DNA of 40,782 nucleotides from Verrucomicrobiota bacterium (GTDB taxonomy: Bacteria > Verrucomicrobiota > Verrucomicrobiia > Methylacidiphilales > JBCCWR01). A program made the position numbers and the translations under genes. Positions 1 through 9,243 of the stretch are shown piece by piece. Position 1 is the stretch's first letter, and every line of letters begins with the position of its first letter. The stretch spans positions 64,925 to 105,706 of the forward strand of contig JBCCXA010000009.1 in NCBI GenBank assembly GCA_039192515.1, in the 5' to 3' direction. Under the pieces are notes generated by a model. The model saw only the letters and a list, made by a program, of their open reading frames with translations. It was not told the DNA's origin and did not search any database.

Positions 1-1
1 T

Positions 2-3000
2 CCCCTGAAATTGGTTAGTAATGGTGGTAGTGATTTCTATAGTGTGTTTTTAGGAGATCCATTAAAGGTATATAACAAAAATGCTGATGATAATGCAGGT
101 AAGATCTCAATCGATGACTCTTTAGGAACAGGAACGCTTTTACTGACGCAGACTTTTGCCGATTCTATCACCTATAGCTCGACCACTGTAACAAACGGAA
201 GAGAGTTAATGGAAATGACTGATATTGAAACAGTCAATCTGGATGCAGGCGATTCCACTTTATTCTGGGGTAGTAGTGGAACGACCACGGATATCATTGG
301 AGGAACCATTACAACAGGCCGTATCATTATGTTAGGGGATGTCAACTTAACAGGGACTGTAGATGTGGTCTTAAATCTAAATAGGACGTTCACTATTGAT
401 CACCAACTCAATATCCAGAACGGGACATCGTCTGATTGGCGGGATGTTTACATTAACATCGAAAATCCTAACCCAAACCTGGAGTCTAATTTGCTCATTG
501 GTTCTACTGGAAGTCTCTTGCTTTCAGATTCTGGATCTGCGGGAGATGGATATGGTCATTTTTATATCTATGTGCCTACGGGTTATGTTCAAAATCAAAA
601 CGATGTCTCTGGAGGAATCATTAAGGCGACCAATGGTTATATTGAAATTCGGGCACGCAATGGCATAGGCTCAGTGGCCAGTTCACTTCAAGTGAATTCT
701 GAGCGCTTCTCGGGATCCACATCTTCGAGTGACAATTTTTCCGGCTTGGACGGAATATATGTTTATTCACCTGAGGATTTAAATATTCGTGCGTCACAAA
801 ACTTAGAAGGGGTTTCCACGGTGGATGGTGCCATTCTTCTTGAGGTTGCTGCCGGAAGTAAACTGACCTATGGAGATATTGAGGCAGGCGGTGCAAAAAA
901 TATTACGCTTATAGCTGATGATATTGAACTAGCCGGAGCTTATTCAGTCGACAGAATAAGCACCTCGACATCCTTGCAGACGGTTGAAAAAGTTCGTTAT
1001 GAGACAGTATGGGAGTGGGTAGAATATACTAAGACAGTCAATGTATTATTCTTCAGTTTTACTTATTCTTTCTGGAGGCAGGAGCAAGTTAACAAGGAAA
1101 TTACCTATACGGTAGAAGAGCTGGTTACAACTACTCTTGTGGATACCTTTAATTTTGCTGCGGGAGTTGGTAGTATTACGGGAACCGGACAGATAACTAT
1201 CTTAAACCAATCGGATCTCTTTAATATAGAGGTTGGTGATACCACTGATTCTGGAAATCCCAATACGCTATTCCTTACCAAAGATGTGCTTGATAGTTTG
1301 CAGACCGGCTTCCAGTTGATTCTCATTGGAAACGCACAAGGAACAAGCAGTAGTGATAAGGAGACAGACCTGGTTTCTATAAAGAATTACGCATTTCAAG
1401 ACTCGGTGCGTTTTAGAGGCTCCCAAATCCAAGCGGGTGTTACTTCTCAAACACTGAGTTCGGAAGGCGCATTGGAATTTGTGGCTTATGATGCCTTTGA
1501 CGTAAGTGGGGGAACAGGATCCATTAGTTTTGTTTCAGGTGCTCTATACGAAGCGCTAAGTATTGTGGTAAATGCCGATGGAGATATCGACGCATTAGGA
1601 AGCTTTACTTCGGATGCTGCCCTAAATGGCACCATCATTTTCAACGCTGGTATAAATGATGGGACAGGGAATGTCACGTTAACAGGTTCTTTTAATGCGA
1701 CAGGAACTGGCTCCACCTTAGAGGCTATTACGGGCTCCACGAGTGGAGATATTCTCATAAAGGACTCCGCCTCCTTCAATATTGATGAAAAAGTGACGTT
1801 GAATGCCAATCTTGGAACTATCACTCAAGAAAGTGCCTCCGGTAGGATCGTTGTAAATAAATTGGAAGTTTTGGCCGCAGGAGCGATTACTATACGCACA
1901 GATATTCAAGAACTGGTAAATGCCTTTATAGATGGAACTGGTAATTTAACTCTTGATGAATTAGATGACTTAACACTTACTGCGGCTCGCACCAAAGATG
2001 GTGACATAGATATTACAACTGGAGGCAATCTTCTTCTTGGACAAGTCTATGCTGGAGTCGTTAATACATCATCGATCATTCCCGGAGATTTACATGATAT
2101 CATGATAAGTGCTGGAGGGACGGTCTATGAAGTCACTGATAGTGACGCAATGAACTTGTTTGCAGATAAGCTAACGGTCAATGCTCTAGGGGACATAAAC
2201 TTTGATACACAAGTTCACACAGTCGATATTGAATCTAAGCCAACATCCGGCACGGGTAATATATTCTTTAAAAACTTCGCTCTCCTTGGAGCTTCTTTAG
2301 TGGCAGAGCAAATTCTAGCGGATAATGGTCAAATATCTGTTGAGTCGGATACTTCTCTGATTGCCACTAATATACAGACAAATCAAGGATCCGGTGTAAC
2401 ATCCACTACCAATAGCATTACGCTCGATGTCACGGGCGATCTTACAGTCGGGGATATTAGCACAGAAGGCTACGCAGATAGCTTTATTAAAATCAATAAT
2501 GGTATTATCCAGAAAGCGGGGTCTGGCATGTCTTTGGTTACAGCAAGAAATCTTGAAATTGATATCATCAGTTCAGCCACTACAGGCACAGATGCGGTCA
2601 ATATTGATCTTCAGGTAGAAGAACTTATTGCTCTTATGTCTGGTGGAATTGGGGATTTCCGATTCGCAAGCGAAACGGACCTCGTTGCTCGTAACATTGT
2701 AAATCTTGGCTCAGGTAATGTTTTCATTACGGTGGCTAACGCGGTAACGGATCCCTCATTATCTGTGGAACGCATAGATGCTGCTTCAGGTGATATCACT
2801 TTATTAGTTGATGGCTCGCTTATCGATCTGGATGACGGGACCATTTTGGATGGAACTGGTGGAATTCTTACAAAGATCACCGGAAATAATTTAGTGGTAG
2901 TTTCCGGCGGGCCAACATCCTTAGATACTGGAGTTAGCACTCTCGATGTTCAAGTGGGTGGAGTTGGTGAGCTCTATGTTCAAGAAGTTGATGCCTTGAA

Positions 3001-5578
3001 TCTAAACCGCGCGACCACTACTAGCGGGAATATCACTTTTGATATTGGTTTGCCAGGAGATACAAGCGGGTCACTCTTTGTAGACTTCTTATCTGCAGGT
3101 GGTGGCGCTGATGATGCTACGATTACGACCAATGGAGGAGCACTTCGGACGCTGAATACTGGAGTAATTAAATTACTGCAAGCCAACGTTCTTACGGCTA
3201 CTACTAGAACCGGTGTGGGAGATGGGACGGATGTCTTAAACACAGATATCAATACCTTAATTGCAACGGTAACCAATGCGGGCCGTATTAACATTAATGA
3301 AATCGATGGTATCCTGCTTTCGAATCTAGATGTTCAGGTTGGTTCTATTTTTATAGATGCTGGTGGAGCAATTGTTCATGACCTTGTTACTGCGGTTGAT
3401 ACTTCTGGTGGCAGTTCTTCCGTCGCTATTGTCGATCTTGAAACAACTACTGGTGCGATCACAGCGTTGAATGGGGCGAGCCTGATCTTTGCGCAGGATC
3501 TTATTCTGGAGACTCCTGACCTCATCAATGTCATCACCAATGTCGGAACTGTCGATGCCCTGTCCTTAGTGCTTGGAGATGTCACGATCTTGGAAACAGA
3601 TGATATTGATGTGCGTAGTATCATCGCAAATGATGGCTCTGTAGATATTGATGCAGGGGGTGGTATTTTAGTAGATACAATCACGACGGATGACACAACG
3701 GCTCAAGTAGATTTGACAGCGGTGAGTGGATCTATTGGAAGGTATGGAACACTTGGGCCCGTGTTAGGGCGTATTGTTACCAACGAATTGGTTGCCGAAG
3801 CGGCTACTGGGATCGCTATGTTTTCAGATACCAACTTCTTGACTGCTACTATTACAGGTGCGGCGGGAAATATAGAAGTTGATGAACTTGATACTCTAAC
3901 TATACGCACGGCCAATACTCCCAACGGAACATTTGATCTAGAAGTTGGAGATCGAATTGAGGTAGATCCTGCCGTCACTTTGCCTACACCTCATGTCGTG
4001 GCTAATACCTCCATCTTCAATTCAGTCAATGGTATTGCTACTGCAGCAGGATTCTTGAACGTGAGTGCGGATATTATTGATGCAACGGCAACAGCTTCAG
4101 GCGGTATCTATATCTATAATTTAAAAGATGTTGAGTTGCGTTATGTCCTAGCGGAAGACGGTGAAATACTGATCACGAATGAAGGAAATATCTTAGCTCG
4201 TGACGTGCGGACTGGCGTTGATGACGAGGCAAATGATATTCTCTTAACAACGCTTGCAGGCACCGGTGGGGATATTGTGATTGATTACATTGGAGCGGGT
4301 CATAATGGAGGGATACCAGGTGATTTTGCTCCGTTTTCAGCTGATGTAATTCTTGACTCAGATGGTGCCATTGAAGGGCTTGATCCCTCTACTATTCAGT
4401 TCTTAGCTCACGTCATGGGTGAACGAGTAGATCTCACGGCTGAGACTGGTGTAGGCAATATATTCTCCCCAATTGTCACGGCTCGAATTTTTAGCGCAAA
4501 TACTACCAGTGGTTCTATGAACTTTACCGTTGCCACTTCTAACACCATTCAATTTATCGATTCTTCTACAGGTAATGGTACCATCAGCTTTACCCAAACG
4601 GGATCAGGTGATCTCTTTGCTACCAATATTTCAGCAAATAATGGAGGCATTAATTTAGCAGCATTGGGTGGTGGTGATATGACTTTTGATTTGATTACCA
4701 CTACGAATGGTGATTTTACTGCAACTGCCGGCCCACAATCACAACTGACAGCACTTAATATAAATATTGGTGGTGATGCGGAGTTTACTTCAGATAATAT
4801 GCAGTTCTTGGCTGGTCCAGGCAGTCTCATAGGATCAGGGTCTTTGACTATGCGTCCATTTAGCCCAGGGGTTAGTCCATGGATCACGTCTATTCCGAGT
4901 TCCAATCAGTTTGGTGATCCAAGCTTATTAGAGATTACCGAACGTGAGCTGCGAGCAGCGGAGGGATTCCTTCAAGACTTGATTATTGAAGCTGCCGAGG
5001 GAGATGATGCAGCCCAAAGATTCTCCGGCTCCGGTATTACTGCACCTACCTTAGGTGAATCTGGCACTAATCCTGGATTCTTGAATAATTTTAGCACGGA
5101 TCCCGTTTCAACGAACCAAACTTTCCGTCTCGTCGATCTTTTGATAGGTAGCCAAGGAAGCTTGGTGTTTGGAGGTGATGACGAAGAAAGCGTGGGCTTA
5201 TCTGGGATTACCCCAACCCCCACTAATTTAGCTTTAGGGTTTGATGGGCCAAGTCTTGAATTTGATACGGAAACTTTAATTGTTGCGGAGGGTCAGGGCA
5301 ATCCTGAGGAGCTTCCAGAGGAAGGCAATGTCCCTCCTGAAAACGGTGATGGAGAGAACAGCCAAAATCAGCCTCAGAGCCAGCAAACTCAGGATGGTCA
5401 ACAGCAAGAAAATTCTGAAAATAGTGAATCAGAAAATAATGACGACCAAGCCTCAGTTCCAGAGACTTCTCTAGGGGTTTGGACTGCAGGTGCTCTACTA
5501 TTAGTGCCGGTTGTCAAAAGTGTCGATATGTTGGCTAAAGCGAAAAAGGCTGTTAAAACTATGATGTCTTTGTTCTAG
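2..5578 (+). CDS. Giant beta-strand-repeat surface/secreted protein, 5' end missing
   Basis: The reading frame is open from base 2, so the true start and any signal peptide lie left of the window; an in-frame TTG at 11 is probably not the start. About 1,855 residues are visible. Most of it is low-aromatic, Gly/Asp/Thr/Ile-rich sequence made of degenerate units of roughly 100-150 residues. Units share a pattern such as GNLTLDELDDLTLTAA or GNIEVDELDTLTIRTA, followed by D(I/F)D(I/L) and a Gly-rich turn, as in filamentous-haemagglutinin-like or autotransporter beta-helices. An unusual aromatic, charged insert sits near residues 330-375 (WEWVEYTK, FSFTYSFWRQ). The C-terminus has a Q/N/E/S-rich linker (about 1765-1814), then VPETSLG, a hydrophobic stretch, and a Lys-rich tail. 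That order resembles a membrane-anchoring or sorting tail, but it is not a canonical PEP-CTERM or LPxTG. Likely role: adhesin or outer-surface structural protein; no enzyme motif seen. Confidence 0.8.
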   Translation, partial: PLKLVSNGGSDFYSVFLGDPLKVYNKNADDNAGKISIDDSLGTGTLLLTQTFADSITYSSTTVTNGRELMEMTDIETVNLDAGDSTLFWGSSGTTTDIIGGTITTGRIIMLGDVNLTGTVDVVLNLNRTFTIDHQLNIQNGTSSDWRDVYINIENPNPNLESNLLIGSTGSLLLSDSGSAGDGYGHFYIYVPTGYVQNQNDVSGGIIKATNGYIEIRARNGIGSVASSLQVNSERFSGSTSSSDNFSGLDGIYVYSPEDLNIRASQNLEGVSTVDGAILLEVAAGSKLTYGDIEAGGAKNITLIADDIELAGAYSVDRISTSTSLQTVEKVRYETVWEWVEYTKTVNVLFFSFTYSFWRQEQVNKEITYTVEELVTTTLVDTFNFAAGVGSITGTGQITILNQSDLFNIEVGDTTDSGNPNTLFLTKDVLDSLQTGFQLILIGNAQGTSSSDKETDLVSIKNYAFQDSVRFRGSQIQAGVTSQTLSSEGALEFVAYDAFDVSGGTGSISFVSGALYEALSIVVNADGDIDALGSFTSDAALNGTIIFNAGINDGTGNVTLTGSFNATGTGSTLEAITGSTSGDILIKDSASFNIDEKVTLNANLGTITQESASGRIVVNKLEVLAAGAITIRTDIQELVNAFIDGTGNLTLDELDDLTLTAARTKDGDIDITTGGNLLLGQVYAGVVNTSSIIPGDLHDIMISAGGTVYEVTDSDAMNLFADKLTVNALGDINFDTQVHTVDIESKPTSGTGNIFFKNFALLGASLVAEQILADNGQISVESDTSLIATNIQTNQGSGVTSTTNSITLDVTGDLTVGDISTEGYADSFIKINNGIIQKAGSGMSLVTARNLEIDIISSATTGTDAVNIDLQVEELIALMSGGIGDFRFASETDLVARNIVNLGSGNVFITVANAVTDPSLSVERIDAASGDITLLVDGSLIDLDDGTILDGTGGILTKITGNNLVVVSGGPTSLDTGVSTLDVQVGGVGELYVQEVDALNLNRATTTSGNITFDIGLPGDTSGSLFVDFLSAGGGADDATITTNGGALRTLNTGVIKLLQANVLTATTRTGVGDGTDVLNTDINTLIATVTNAGRININEIDGILLSNLDVQVGSIFIDAGGAIVHDLVTAVDTSGGSSSVAIVDLETTTGAITALNGASLIFAQDLILETPDLINVITNVGTVDALSLVLGDVTILETDDIDVRSIIANDGSVDIDAGGGILVDTITTDDTTAQVDLTAVSGSIGRYGTLGPVLGRIVTNELVAEAATGIAMFSDTNFLTATITGAAGNIEVDELDTLTIRTANTPNGTFDLEVGDRIEVDPAVTLPTPHVVANTSIFNSVNGIATAAGFLNVSADIIDATATASGGIYIYNLKDVELRYVLAEDGEILITNEGNILARDVRTGVDDEANDILLTTLAGTGGDIVIDYIGAGHNGGIPGDFAPFSADVILDSDGAIEGLDPSTIQFLAHVMGERVDLTAETGVGNIFSPIVTARIFSANTTSGSMNFTVATSNTIQFIDSSTGNGTISFTQTGSGDLFATNISANNGGINLAALGGGDMTFDLITTTNGDFTATAGPQSQLTALNINIGGDAEFTSDNMQFLAGPGSLIGSGSLTMRPFSPGVSPWITSIPSSNQFGDPSLLEITERELRAAEGFLQDLIIEAAEGDDAAQRFSGSGITAPTLGESGTNPGFLNNFSTDPVSTNQTFRLVDLLIGSQGSLVFGGDDEESVGLSGITPTPTNLALGFDGPSLEFDTETLIVAEGQGNPEELPEEGNVPPENGDGENSQNQPQSQQTQDGQQQENSENSESENNDDQASVPETSLGVWTAGALLLVPVVKSVDMLAKAKKAVKTMMSLF

Positions 5579-5602
5579 AGCATTTCCAATTTCAGTGCTT
5601 AC

Positions 5603-5628
5603 ATCTTTGTCGCTATTTCTGCAAAGAT
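5603..5628 (+). terminator. Possible hairpin after the giant gene
   Basis: A 7-bp perfect inverted repeat (ATCTTTG / CAAAGAT, 12-nt loop) lies 25 nt after the stop of the giant repeat protein. There is no T-run after it, so intrinsic termination is doubtful; it may only mark the mRNA 3' end. Confidence 0.25.
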
Positions 5629-5727
5629 AGGAGTCTGTGGTTATCTGATATTTAGGAATGCAGCCAAGATAGATGACTATCTGCAGTGGCGTGACAGTAA
5701 GGATATTTTATGTAAGTAGTAGTCATT

Positions 5728-6615
5728 ATGAAAAATAAAAGGATTAGCTTTGTAGGACTCGGGCGGATGGGAGCCAACATCGCGCGTCATTTGTGTGACA
5801 GAGGATATATTTTATCGGGCGTATATGATGTAGCCGAGGATTTAGCTGAAAAGTTAGGCGAGGAACTTGGAGTAAAAGCATGCTCAAGTTTATCTGAAGT
5901 AACAGGATGCTCTGATATTGTTTTTACGGTGGTGACAAATGACAAGGCCATGGAGGAAATTTTCTTAGGAAAGGATAATCTCTTGCAGAACGCAGAGGGC
6001 ACCTTGTTTCTCAATTGTGCGACACTTTCCCCTGAGATTCATAGAAAATTAGAAACGGTGGCTAAGGAGGTTGGTGCGGAGACCTTAGAGGTTTGTATGG
6101 CCTCAAGTATTCCTCAAGCAAGAAATGGTGAGCTTTATCTAATGATTGGTGGAGATGAACGTACTTTTAATGGGGTGAGAAGCCTTTTGGATGATTTAAG
6201 CAAAAATTTACGCTATGTAGGAGAAGCGGGTAAGGCAGCTGAGGTCAAAGCCCTAGTGAATATGGTGATGAATATGAATACTGCTGCTTTAGCAGAAGGA
6301 CTTGGTCTAGCTGATGCATTAGGTCTTGATTTGAAAATGCTGTGCGAGGTTTTTAGTCAGACGGGTGCAAATTCCAGGGTGCTTGAAACAGATGCCGAGG
6401 ATATGTTGAATAAAGATCACGATTGTTATTTCTCGGCTGAACATGCGGCTAAAGATTCTGGAATAGCCCTCGAGCTGGCCAAAAGCAAATCACTGCAGCT
6501 GCCATTGGCAAAAGCTACTTTGAGTCAATATCAAAAAATGGTAGAAATGGGCTTAGGACAATTAGATAAGTCTGGAGTGGCAGAGCTAACCTTTCCAGGT
6601 AGGAGTTTACATTAA
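5728..6615 (+). CDS. 3-hydroxyisobutyrate dehydrogenase-family (beta-hydroxyacid) oxidoreductase
   Basis: The 295-residue product is the normal length for NAD(P)-dependent beta-hydroxyacid dehydrogenases, a cytoplasmic family that oxidises or reduces small 3-hydroxy acids and related aldehydes. The N-terminal Rossmann motif is clear (FVGLGRMGANIARHL, residues 8-22). The family's catalytic Lys and nearby Asn are probably K174 and N178 in VKALVNM. The substrate loop usually reads DAPVSGG; here it is EVCMASS (121-127), so the usual Ser-Gly-Gly is gone and the substrate may be non-standard. The ATG at 5728 has no convincing ribosome binding site but starts directly at the Rossmann strand. The gene stands alone, 149 bp after the giant surface gene. 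Family assignment is firm; substrate is unknown (glyoxylate/succinic semialdehyde reductase-like is one option). Confidence 0.85.
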   Translation: MKNKRISFVGLGRMGANIARHLCDRGYILSGVYDVAEDLAEKLGEELGVKACSSLSEVTGCSDIVFTVVTNDKAMEEIFLGKDNLLQNAEGTLFLNCATLSPEIHRKLETVAKEVGAETLEVCMASSIPQARNGELYLMIGGDERTFNGVRSLLDDLSKNLRYVGEAGKAAEVKALVNMVMNMNTAALAEGLGLADALGLDLKMLCEVFSQTGANSRVLETDAEDMLNKDHDCYFSAEHAAKDSGIALELAKSKSLQLPLAKATLSQYQKMVEMGLGQLDKSGVAELTFPGRSLH

Positions 6616-6629
6616 AAATAATTCTGCGC

Positions 6630-6804
6630 CTTAAGTCTGAATGATGCAGTAGAGACTTAAAGATCTACGCAACATCTTGTTACCTCAAGAAACATAGAGT
6701 CTCCTAGAGGTATCACCTTTTGATATATCTTCGGCAACTCTCTTTTCCTTGTAGGTTAAGCTTTACGCATCTCGTTCAATTTCTATTACATCATCCGGCT
6801 TAAA
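6630..6804 (+). repeat. MITE-like intergenic element, copy 1 (short form)
   Basis: About 175 bp. The 5' end TTAAGTCTGAATGATGCAGT and the reverse complement of the 3' end, TTTAAGCCGGATGATGTAAT, form an imperfect terminal inverted repeat. The core TAGAGTCTCCTAGAGGTATC is shared with copies near 9014, 17025, 20273, 31456 and 40208, and more weakly with 23535. It begins 14 bp after the stop of the dehydrogenase gene. No reading frame of note. Confidence 0.75.
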
Positions 6805-6880
6805 CGAGCCGGCAGTACACCGCACAAGTGTTGCAGCATGAACCTGAAGAAGACGTGAGTTTAAGGGCTAAAATTTAAGG

Positions 6881-7036
6881 GTAAACTCCACCAGCACTCG
6901 TCCAAGCGGTGGAGGTATTCTTTTAATTGAGGGCCTCAATGAGGAGAGTAAGAATGGTAATTTAGCAGGTAGCGCACATCTTTATGATGCATTTGTAGAT
7001 GTCGATGAGGATGGTCTACCCCATGCTGGGAGATAG
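6881..7036 (+). pseudogene. Possible protein-coding remnant (about 51 codons)
   Basis: This stretch between copy 1 and the minus-strand sulfatase is open for 51 codons without a start codon. It reads like real protein, with GGGILLIEGLNEESKNG followed by LYDAFVDVDEDGLPHAG, an acidic DxDxDG-type turn as in calcium-binding or dockerin-like segments. It may be the tail of a deleted gene. It could also be chance. No homologous gene is present in the window. Confidence 0.3.
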
Positions 7037-7092
7037 CAAATTAACGCTGTAAGTTTAACGCTGATAACGCAGTGATAGGATCTCATAGATCC

Positions 7093-8631
7093 TTACTGCG
7101 CATCGTTCTTCTTTTTCTTTGTTTTGTCTGAGGATTTCCCTTTCTTTTTGCCGCGGATGTTCTGATCTAATTCAAGCCAGCGTTTTTTCATCGCTTCAAA
7201 GCGTTCAGGGAATTTTTGACTGAGGTCGTTTTCTTCAATGCGATCTAGCCTGATGTCATAGAGTTTTTCATTGTTAACTAGCTTCATGCCCGATTGCCAA
7301 AGGGCAGAGTATTGGCTGTACCGGTAGTAGATTTCCTTATGTTTTTCTCGCTCCCGATTGAAAATAGTGGGAGCAAAACTGATGCCCCGAGTCGGTGGAA
7401 TTTCATTTGCTTCAAAGGTTTGGGGTTGTTCCCCACCGGCTAATTCAAAAAGCGTCGGATGAATATCGGTGATATGCGCCCGTTCAGAATCTACTCGCCC
7501 AGGGTTCTTTACACCTACGGGCCAGTGCACGATGACGGGCGTAGCAATACCTCCTTCATGTTGGTTTTGTTTATACCTACGCCAAGGAGTGTTACAGGCA
7601 TTGGCCCAGGCTTCGTTATAGCAGTAAAAGGATCTGGGGTCCCAGGGCATGTATTTGTTTTTTCTCGTTTCAGTATGTGTTCGTTCAAAGGGGCAGGCAC
7701 CATTATCGCTAAGAAAAATGATACAGGTGTTCTCATAGATGGCCTCAGATTTGAGCTTAGCTATGAGGCGCCCAATATCTTGATCTACCATATCTATCAT
7801 GGCTGCATAGGTGGCCATGCGTAGATCCTGAAAATCCTTTTGTTCATCAGTGAGTGTGTCCCAATCTAGATTTTCTCTTTTACTGATAGGCTCTGTTTGG
7901 ATCTCCGAATCAGAAAGTTTAGCATCCTTTGGTATGATGCCTTTAGCTTTTAGGCCTGCAAAACGTTGGGTCCGGAGTTTTGTCCAACCTTCTTTGTATT
8001 TTCCTCGATACTTCATCACTTCTTCTTTAGGCGCTTGCAAAGGGTAATGAGGTGCATTGTAGGCCAGGTATAAGAAAAACGGCTTTTCCTTGTTGCGTTG
8101 ATAGATGTATTCAATGGCCTTGTCAGTAAAGGCTGTCGTGCAATAAAAGTCTTCATCAGGCGTGAGCATGGTTTCATTTTCTTGGAGAACGGATTCTCCC
8201 CTATTAGCGGCCTGCACGGTGAAAAAATTGGTGGCTCCAGGTAAAAATCCGTAGAACTTCTTAAAGCCCATGCCCAAAGGTTCTTTAATAGCGATATGCC
8301 ATTTGCCAACGGCGTAGCTATCATAGCCATAGTGACTGAGCGCCTGGGGGATAGTAATGAATGGTTTTTTATTCTGTTCAGACATGTACAACCCGGTCAT
8401 CAAACTTGTTCGACTGGGAGTACATTTAGCGGCATTGGTAAAATTTGTGAAGACCAACCCTTCCTTGGCCATTTGATCTATATGGGGTGTGCTGATCTCG
8501 CTACCGAAGCAGCCGATATCAGAATAGCCCATATCATCAACTATAATGACGATCATATTAGGACCTTTAGCTACACTTGTAGCAATCATCCATGCGCTTA
8601 TCAGAGTTAAATAGATGCTTAAATTTTTCAT
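7093..8631 (-). CDS. Secreted sulfatase (formylglycine type)
   Basis: The 512-residue protein has an N-terminal signal peptide (about residues 1-21) and then the sulfatase (alkaline-phosphatase-fold) domain. The metal-binding pair is in VDDMGYSD (D32, D33). The signature CTPSR places the Cys that becomes formylglycine at C70. Further family marks are GKWH, LSDNG and HEGG. This Cys-type motif needs a formylglycine-generating enzyme, which is not in the window. It probably removes sulfate esters from polysaccharides in the periplasm or outside the cell. The C-terminus ends in a Lys-rich tail (GKKKGKSSDKTKKKKND), unusual for the family. It faces the downstream gene convergently across 477 bp holding a MITE-like copy. 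Exact substrate cannot be told. Confidence 0.93.
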   Translation of the reverse strand: MKNLSIYLTLISAWMIATSVAKGPNMIVIIVDDMGYSDIGCFGSEISTPHIDQMAKEGLVFTNFTNAAKCTPSRTSLMTGLYMSEQNKKPFITIPQALSHYGYDSYAVGKWHIAIKEPLGMGFKKFYGFLPGATNFFTVQAANRGESVLQENETMLTPDEDFYCTTAFTDKAIEYIYQRNKEKPFFLYLAYNAPHYPLQAPKEEVMKYRGKYKEGWTKLRTQRFAGLKAKGIIPKDAKLSDSEIQTEPISKRENLDWDTLTDEQKDFQDLRMATYAAMIDMVDQDIGRLIAKLKSEAIYENTCIIFLSDNGACPFERTHTETRKNKYMPWDPRSFYCYNEAWANACNTPWRRYKQNQHEGGIATPVIVHWPVGVKNPGRVDSERAHITDIHPTLFELAGGEQPQTFEANEIPPTRGISFAPTIFNREREKHKEIYYRYSQYSALWQSGMKLVNNEKLYDIRLDRIEENDLSQKFPERFEAMKKRWLELDQNIRGKKKGKSSDKTKKKKNDAQ

Positions 8632-8750
8632 AGTGATTATTGTAGTTTGTAGTAATAAAACATTTTTGAGATTACGACACTAGATCGAATCTGCACTTAT
8701 TATTCGTCTATCTTGTGAGATCATAAAAGGATTATCCAGTGAATTGTTAA

Positions 8751-9012
8751 AAATTAGCAGGGATTTCAACTCGGATTGACCGCGATCAGAGGAAAAATGA
8801 AAGAGCTCCATGGGTTTTAAGAGAAAAAGAATACGGGCTGAAACACAATCATTATGAAAGTAAGTTTCAGGGAGATGTTTGATTAGAAATAGGTGCCATA
8901 GCTAGTAACGGGTTTGTTTGCGAATAGGGTGCTCTAAGTCAAGCCGTCTAGTGGCTAAATGATCATTGTCACGGAGGAGAAGGAGATAAGTCTATTTAGC
9001 CCGAATGGTCCA
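8751..9012 (+). pseudogene. Possible decayed coding stretch
   Basis: One frame reads protein-like sequence broken by stops. It begins with RIDRDQRKNERAPWVLREK and YGLKHNHYESKFQGDV, hits TGA at 8880, then continues LEIGAIASNGFVCE, TAG, GALSQAV, TAG, WLNDHCHGGEGDKSI, TAG, PEWSKKL. No start codon is evident. I do not recognise the family. The continued protein-like reading across several stops suggests an old pseudogene, but chance cannot be excluded without a search. Confidence 0.3.
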
Positions 9013-9013
9013 A

Positions 9014-9110
9014 GAAACTTAAAGATCTAGACAGGATGTTGTTTCCAAAAAAGATAGAGGCTCCTAGAAGTATCACCTTGAGATGAATCTTTGTCGACTT
9101 TCTGCGGGTA
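9014..9110 (+). repeat. MITE-like intergenic element, copy 2 (truncated)
   Basis: Only the left-core part is present: ACTTAAAGATCTAGAC, then AGGCTCCTAGAAGTATCACC and a GTCGACTTTC segment matching copies 1, 3 and 6. Both terminal repeats appear lost. It lies in the spacer upstream of the TolC-RND pair. Confidence 0.6.
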
Positions 9111-9121
9111 TCTAAATAATT

Positions 9122-9191
9122 TTCAAATAAGTAGAATTTGAATTGGCGAGCAATAGGATTGCCTACTTTTGTATATCTAGTGACAAAAGTA
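9122..9191 (+). promoter_or_regulatory. Three consecutive stem-loops upstream of efflux genes
   Basis: Three perfect inverted repeats follow each other in 70 bp: TTCAAAT/ATTTGAA (9122-9142), GCAAT/ATTGC (9150-9162) and TACTTTTGT/ACAAAAGTA (9164-9191, 10-nt loop). The last ends 52 bp before the ATG at 9244. They could be operators for a regulator or a structured mRNA leader. No adjacent regulator gene exists for this pair. Confidence 0.35.
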
Positions 9192-9243
9192 AGGTAGAAA
9201 ATCCATTGCCGAGAAGTAGCAGCACGGATAGATTCGAAGCTCC

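Larger units (their letters stand above)
8632..9243. other. 612-bp divergent intergenic region, no intact gene
   Basis: Lies between the minus-strand sulfatase and the plus-strand efflux genes, so it should hold two outward promoters; none could be placed with confidence. It contains a possible decayed coding stretch (from 8751), a short element copy (9014-9110) and three tandem stem-loops (9122-9191), each listed separately. Confidence 0.7.

Noticed and set aside
1486..3978. Long minus-strand open frames opposite the giant repeat gene
   Set aside because: They are explained by the biased codon content of the repeat protein on the plus strand; their translations are Ser/Val/Pro-rich without signals.
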